The notes beneath the pieces were generated by a model, which saw only the letters and a list, made by a program, of their open reading frames with translations, ran no database searches and had not been told where the DNA came from. The translations under genes were made by a program, and so were the position numbers. Source: Dactylonectria macrodidyma (Eukaryota > Ascomycota > Sordariomycetes > Hypocreales > Nectriaceae). From it: a DNA stretch of 64,000 nt. Of this stretch, positions 59,424 through 64,000 are shown piece by piece. Location of the stretch: the NCBI GenBank assembly GCA_020744425.1, contig JAGMUV010000024.1:558001-622000 (forward strand), written 5' to 3'. The stretch's first letter is position 1. Each line of letters opens with the position of its first letter.

Positions 59424-60889
59424 TTTGTGTGTTGTGATGGCTGTATTTGGCAGGCTGAGGAAGATGTGCCGATGATGTGATCTAAAGCTGATGATTGTTT
59501 TTTATTCGTATTTTTAACGCTTCACCACGATGCTGTGCCCTGCTTAAGTAGACCCTCTCCAGCCTTTGGTTAAGATCGCCTCCATGATTGTCGTGGAGCT
59601 TCCGACTAGACGGCAAGGCCGAGGTGAGTACAGCCAAATTTGGTAATTCCTATTTAGGCAATAAATGACTTCATCATCCGCAAGGGTATTAGTAGCGGAC
59701 TGGGGGCAGGCGGTCACAATCGGCAGAACCATGACGGTACCCACTTTTCCTTCACAATTAACACAAGGAGCCACAGCACACGCCCTTAAGAACTATCACT
59801 CCTACTCCTATATATACAAATAATAGCACTTTCGTAGAGGCAACTTGGTTACATAAAGACTCACTTTTGCACAATACCACACTGTAACCTAGATTGCTCA
59901 CTGTGACGTCCTGATCTACTAGATATACCACCACATCTCGGACCTACCCTATACCCTTAGGCTAAACCCGACCGTCACTTGGATCTCTTCTCTCGAACCA
60001 AGGGAACTGTTTTGGCGATACGATTGGCTTAAGCCGCCATCGTAGCTTCCAACCGCCTAAAGAGGATGGAAGCAATGGTACCCGGGCGACTGCACATCTG
60101 GACTTTCATTATGTAGTTAATATAGCTTACTCCATTAGGGGCTGGGAATAAACCGCCAAATGTGGCAGTTATTGCTACTCAAGACATTCGGGGTGAACTC
60201 ATCGAATTGCAATGTGTAAACAGTACTGGTCCCAACAATGGTGCACTGGGGCCCTTGACCGACGTTCCTCTTGGATGTGCCGAAAGAGCAGTAAGCCAAA
60301 AAGCTAGAATAGCTCGTTCTGATTCTACCCCAATCAGGCTTCGGCCAGTCGATCTCGCCTGCATTTTGTTAATTTAACTCTGAATGAGGTTTTAGACACG
60401 TGGCTAATCCCCATTTGCCCTTCTAGGTAGTTTGCCAAGAACGAAGAATTTTCTTTAACGGGAAGAAGAGATGTAATTAAAGAAATTGAAGTGAACCAGC
60501 CTTCCAGGCCCTCGTTCTACACTTTCTTCCCATTTCCTTCCCGTTCATCCTTTGGACGTTTTTGAAAGAGGCCTTTATCTGTCTTTACACGCGAAACTCA
60601 CACAGAACCAATACTAATCCACCTGATGCCCCCTTCCATCGTCAACTCGAAGCTCGCAACGAATGGTGGTTGGAAGAAGCGGCCTGGAGAAATCTGAATT
60701 GTCTTGTGCGACTTGCTATCGTGGAGTGTCGCTAACTCAATGTTTACACGAAGCAGCAGGATATGTCTACGCCAGCAAGATGATCAAGGGCCAAAATTCT
60801 TACGGCGCCGCCCCACGCCAACACCGAAATCGATGTCGTACACTACTCGTATCACCAGACTACCGACTCGAAAGGCTCTCGACAGAGCC
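59424..60889. other. Intergenic
   Basis: 1.5 kb with no supported gene. Minor open stretches at 60162-60377 and 60663-61034 have no recognisable family. Confidence 0.45.
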
Positions 60890-62904
60890 TTATCCGAACA
60901 AGTACTGCCTCGCATCCCCGGAACCAACACTTGATCGACTCTTCTGGTCCATAATGGATCCCCACCAAGCATTCAGGCTAGCGTTGGACCATACCTCCTC
61001 AAGCAACGCATTTGCAGTAAGAAACATGTCATAACGAGTGCGCTCATTCCACCAACTACAGTACGTACTCGCAACCTGGCGCAGGTGCTCATCCGCCGTC
61101 TCGCACCCGGCCAGAAACACAGGGAGAAGCAACTGCTTCTGCAGCATCGATGTATACCTACACGACGAGACGTGATTGAGCGTCTTACGCGCCAGGAAGC
61201 CCAGAACTGGCGGTGCGGGCTGGTCGCGCTGCCACTTGAAGACGCGCGCAATGTAGATGAGCAGGCTGTACCGCCAAGCCTCGGCACAGTGATGCAGATC
61301 TTCCTTGTAGTGTGCAACGTCCTCCGGGTCGCAGCCCTGAGCAGCCGACGAGTCGGAGACGTTATGATCGTCAAAATCACTGTACTCAGGGTCCTTCCAC
61401 TCCCTGATTTTACTTTCTAGCTCAAGGACAGGCCCCATGTCGAACTTAGCACAGGTCATGTTCGCAACCAGCTCATACTCCCTTGCGTATGACCCCAAGC
61501 GGATGATGTGTCTGAAGAGCACTTCTGGACAGCCCGAGACGCTGTAGAAGGTCTCGTTGCTGTCTGCGTCGTGGTTGAAGAGGCTGATAATGGTGGATTC
61601 GGAGAACACGCAGCCTTGGCGGCTTGTAAGAGCGAGAGTGACGTCCCACCTGAGTGAGTTAGAGCTTGCAGGCGTGAAATTGGTTTCGAGAGGAGAATAT
61701 TACCAGACCAACATTTCAATGCGCGCTTGCATCCGCGGCGTTTTTTTGACATTTAGAGGTTCCGTCGCTTGTATTATCTTGTGTGCCCGCTTGAGATACC
61801 AGACCCATGGTCCATGGGCTGACGTCGCGCACTTGTCATGGTCAGCATTTCCACTCCAGACATCGCAATGAGAGACTCACATCTAGTGTCATTAAAATCA
61901 AAACGGCGTCTAGAAAGGAAGCTCCCAAGGGCGAGGCATCTGACACACTCTCCATGTCTCTTAGCATCTGAAGCGCCTTCTTCTTATACGATTTGGCTTC
62001 GTCGGCACAGGAGCCCGTGTCTCGATTGAGGTGCTTGTAGGAGAGTGCCAGAATACAGTGTAGGAGAAGCTGTGAGCCTCTTCCCGTCTCGGCGTCGAAG
62101 CGGAATGGGTTTGCGTCGAAGTCATGGGTCAAGGGTATGACGCAGAACTCTTGATCGTCTATGAAAGTTAGAAACGAAGGTTGAGGGCAAGAGGTGGGGC
62201 CATATCGTACATCGGGTTAATAGCTGGGTTATTGTGAGGCTGATGTTACATGGTGCTTCTTGGGAGTTTAAAGATGGTATGACAATCTCATCGATGGTTG
62301 AATGGTCTGCAGTTGTCCCAGGTTCAATTCTCACACCGTCGCCGTCAGTTGGTAGGGCAGGTCCGGCGATGCCATTCTGAGGGGAGTTGTCGGTAGACGA
62401 ATTCTCATCCAACTGTATGAGAGGAACATCTGGTCCAAAGTAAATGGGGAGCTGGTGATGGCCACCGAGCTGATCGAAAGGGGCCATATACAAGGGCCCT
62501 GGATCAAGAAAGGGGTTCATCAAATTCGAATATGACCAGTCGATACTGTTGTCATGGCTAATCGTCTCCGCTGGCGGGTTCAGTAGCATCTCGCTCCCCG
62601 TCAGGTCGACTGCTCCCTCGCAGAGCAGAGGAGTTTCGAGGTCCTCTGGTGGTTGAGTTTCCGCTGGATTTGTTGACGCAGGCGGTGTGCTGCTAGCAGG
62701 CTTCTCTCTATCAATCTCCTTTTCTGAAATGGCCTTGGGGCTCGAAGTCGGTGCTCTCGCCGGCGTTGGTGCTGGCTGAGGTGTTGTCGCACCAGCAATG
62801 AGGTTCCTGGAGACACCATTGGGAACGGTGCCATTTTTGCGGCGACGTTTCCGACTGTAAGCACCCACAAACTTGAATTCGCGCGGGGCCTTGACCTGGG
62901 ACAT
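60890..62904 (-). CDS. Fungal-specific transcription factor-domain protein without visible zinc cluster
   Basis: Exons right to left: 62904-62211, 62158-61881, 61831-61704 and 61649-60890, giving 619 residues. The N-terminus reads FKFVGAYSRKRRRKNG, a basic patch, followed by a long Pro/Ser/Thr-rich acidic linker (about residues 30-190). From residue 225 on a fungal_trans_2-type helical domain continues to the end: LLLHCILALSYKHLNRD, LDAVLILMTLDC, GPWVWYLKRAHKII, and MLVWWDVTLALTSRQGCVF. No CxxCRxRxxKC zinc cluster is visible on the minus strand upstream to 63440. Members with a basic N-terminal FxFV element instead of a zinc cluster exist. Downstream on the same strand lie the transaminase and D-amino-acid oxidase. 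Confidence 0.8.
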
Positions 62905-63443
62905 GGTGGATGGACGGATGATCTGGTGTCGTGATATTGGGAGAGCTGGTTCGAGGCGAGAGGTGTCGCGGTTATCACGGATGTCGTAGATGTAGAAGAG
63001 GGGAGAGTTGGAGAATCCGGTATGGAACGGGCCTGGTCCACTAATAAATTAGGCTGGCTCAGGCCCAATGTTCGCCTTCTAAGCGGGTACAGTGCGCATT
63101 CGGGTGGCGGAGGATTTGGAGACGCCTCATGGGTTCTCCGAGTCATGGCCAACACCAACCCCAAAGATGGACTCTCCAACAAACACGAATTATTAGAGGT
63201 GGAGAGATTTTAGAATAGAACTTCGGTATCGACAGAAAATGCTTGGATCGACATGGGATGACCTATTGAGGGACTATTGACGTATCTGAGCGACTGTTAG
63301 GGTCTTGTGCTCTGACTGGGTTAACCATGGACTGGCACTGATAGGGCCAATCTGAACGTATGGAGAAGAGCTACGATGCGATATCAAGATGATAGGGATA
63401 GGTAAGTGGATTCGAGTTATGAATACTATTTGATTACAGACGC
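62905..63443. other. Intergenic
   Basis: Spacer between the SDR stop and the regulator start. Examined for a zinc-cluster exon; none seen. Confidence 0.45.
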
Positions 63444-64000
63444 TTAATTATACAAGCCACCGTTGGCGGAGAGAACCGATCCCGTGGTCCACTTCGCGTC
63501 ATCGCTGCAAAGGAAGGCCACCAACGGCGCAATATCATTAACCTCGCCCACGCGGGCCGCAGCCGGGGTAGAGTCAATCAAAGGCTGCATATCCTTGAGG
63601 AACTGCTCGTCGCTCTGGAACCACTGGTCTAAGACCCACGTTGTTAGCGGTGGGGGCTTCACACACCTTCAGGGTGAGGGGGCTTACCAGTGGCAATGGG
63701 TCCGGGGTTGACGCAGTTGACAGTGATTCCGTGGGACTGGCCAAGCTCCTTAGCCCAGACGCGCACCAGCGCCTCATCGGCGGCCTTGGTGGCAGCGTAG
63801 ACAGTCTGGCCGGCAACGCCTAGGCGGGCGCCGGCCGAGGAGATGAAGACGATGCGGCCGCCCTTGGGCAGATGGGGCTCGCATGCCTTGGTCAGGAAGA
63901 TAGGTCCCTTGACGTTGGCGTCAAAGTGTCGTGTGTAAAAGTCCTCGGTTGTGTCTACAAGGTTTGCCTCGTTGCCCTGGGCAGCGCTTTGGAGATTGTG
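63444..64000 (-). CDS. Short-chain dehydrogenase/reductase, 5' end outside window
   Basis: Visible exons 64000-63688 and 63628-63444, the latter the last. Conserved SDR text: ANVKGPIFLTKACEPHL, GGRIVFISSAGARLG, the catalytic YAATK (Tyr-x-x-x-Lys), ITVNCVNPGPIATDQW split by the intron 63687-63629, and SDDAKWTTGSVLSANGGLY at the C-terminus. The N-terminal GxxxGxG cofactor motif must lie beyond position 64000. NAD(P)H-dependent; substrate unknown. Confidence 0.92.

Overview
The window is nuclear DNA of a filamentous ascomycete (Pezizomycotina; a Sordariomycete such as a Hypocrealean is my guess, not proven). The signs are many short GT-AG introns of about 45-85 bp with fungal splice signals, fungal Zn2Cys6 regulators, a Pth11/SAT4-type membrane protein, a fungal NB-ARC/TPR receptor and C-to-T decay that looks like repeat-induced point mutation (RIP). 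I rebuilt the gene models by hand from splice sites and family conservation. Every multi-exon CDS below sums to a whole number of codons.

Left part (1-20 kb): a fused isocyanide synthase-Fe(II)/2-oxoglutarate oxygenase gene, an alpha/beta hydrolase and an anion-type MFS transporter on one strand look like a small secondary-metabolite locus. They are followed by a sugar transporter next to an intracellular GH3 beta-glucosidase (uptake plus hydrolysis), a divergent pair of an FMN-binding split-barrel protein and a Zn2Cys6 regulator, and a RibD/DHFR-like reductase. From 22 to 27 kb lie a Pth11/SAT4-like membrane protein and a secreted nine-exon GH3 beta-glucosidase.

Middle (28.8-38.5 kb): a decayed accessory island. 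It holds a broken nucleoside-phosphorylase-like domain lying head to head with an NB-ARC/TPR receptor, whose 126-bp TPR array carries five in-frame stops. It also holds a Tc1/mariner transposase remnant, a broken kinase-like gene, an intact alpha/beta hydrolase, a possible solo LTR and AT-rich debris.

Right part (38-64 kb): an NmrA-like reductase; a likely gentisate catabolic cluster (GFA-family protein, Zn2Cys6 regulator, FAH-family hydrolase, gentisate 1,2-dioxygenase) with a sequence motif shared between its two promoter regions; a broken and an intact APC permease; a MARVEL membrane protein; a peroxisomal (SKL-ending) D-amino-acid oxidase; a fold-type IV transaminase close to the fungal (R)-selective amine transaminases; a zinc-finger-less fungal regulator; and the 3' part of an SDR running off the window. 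Three introns use GC-AG boundaries. No tRNA, rRNA or CRISPR was recognised.
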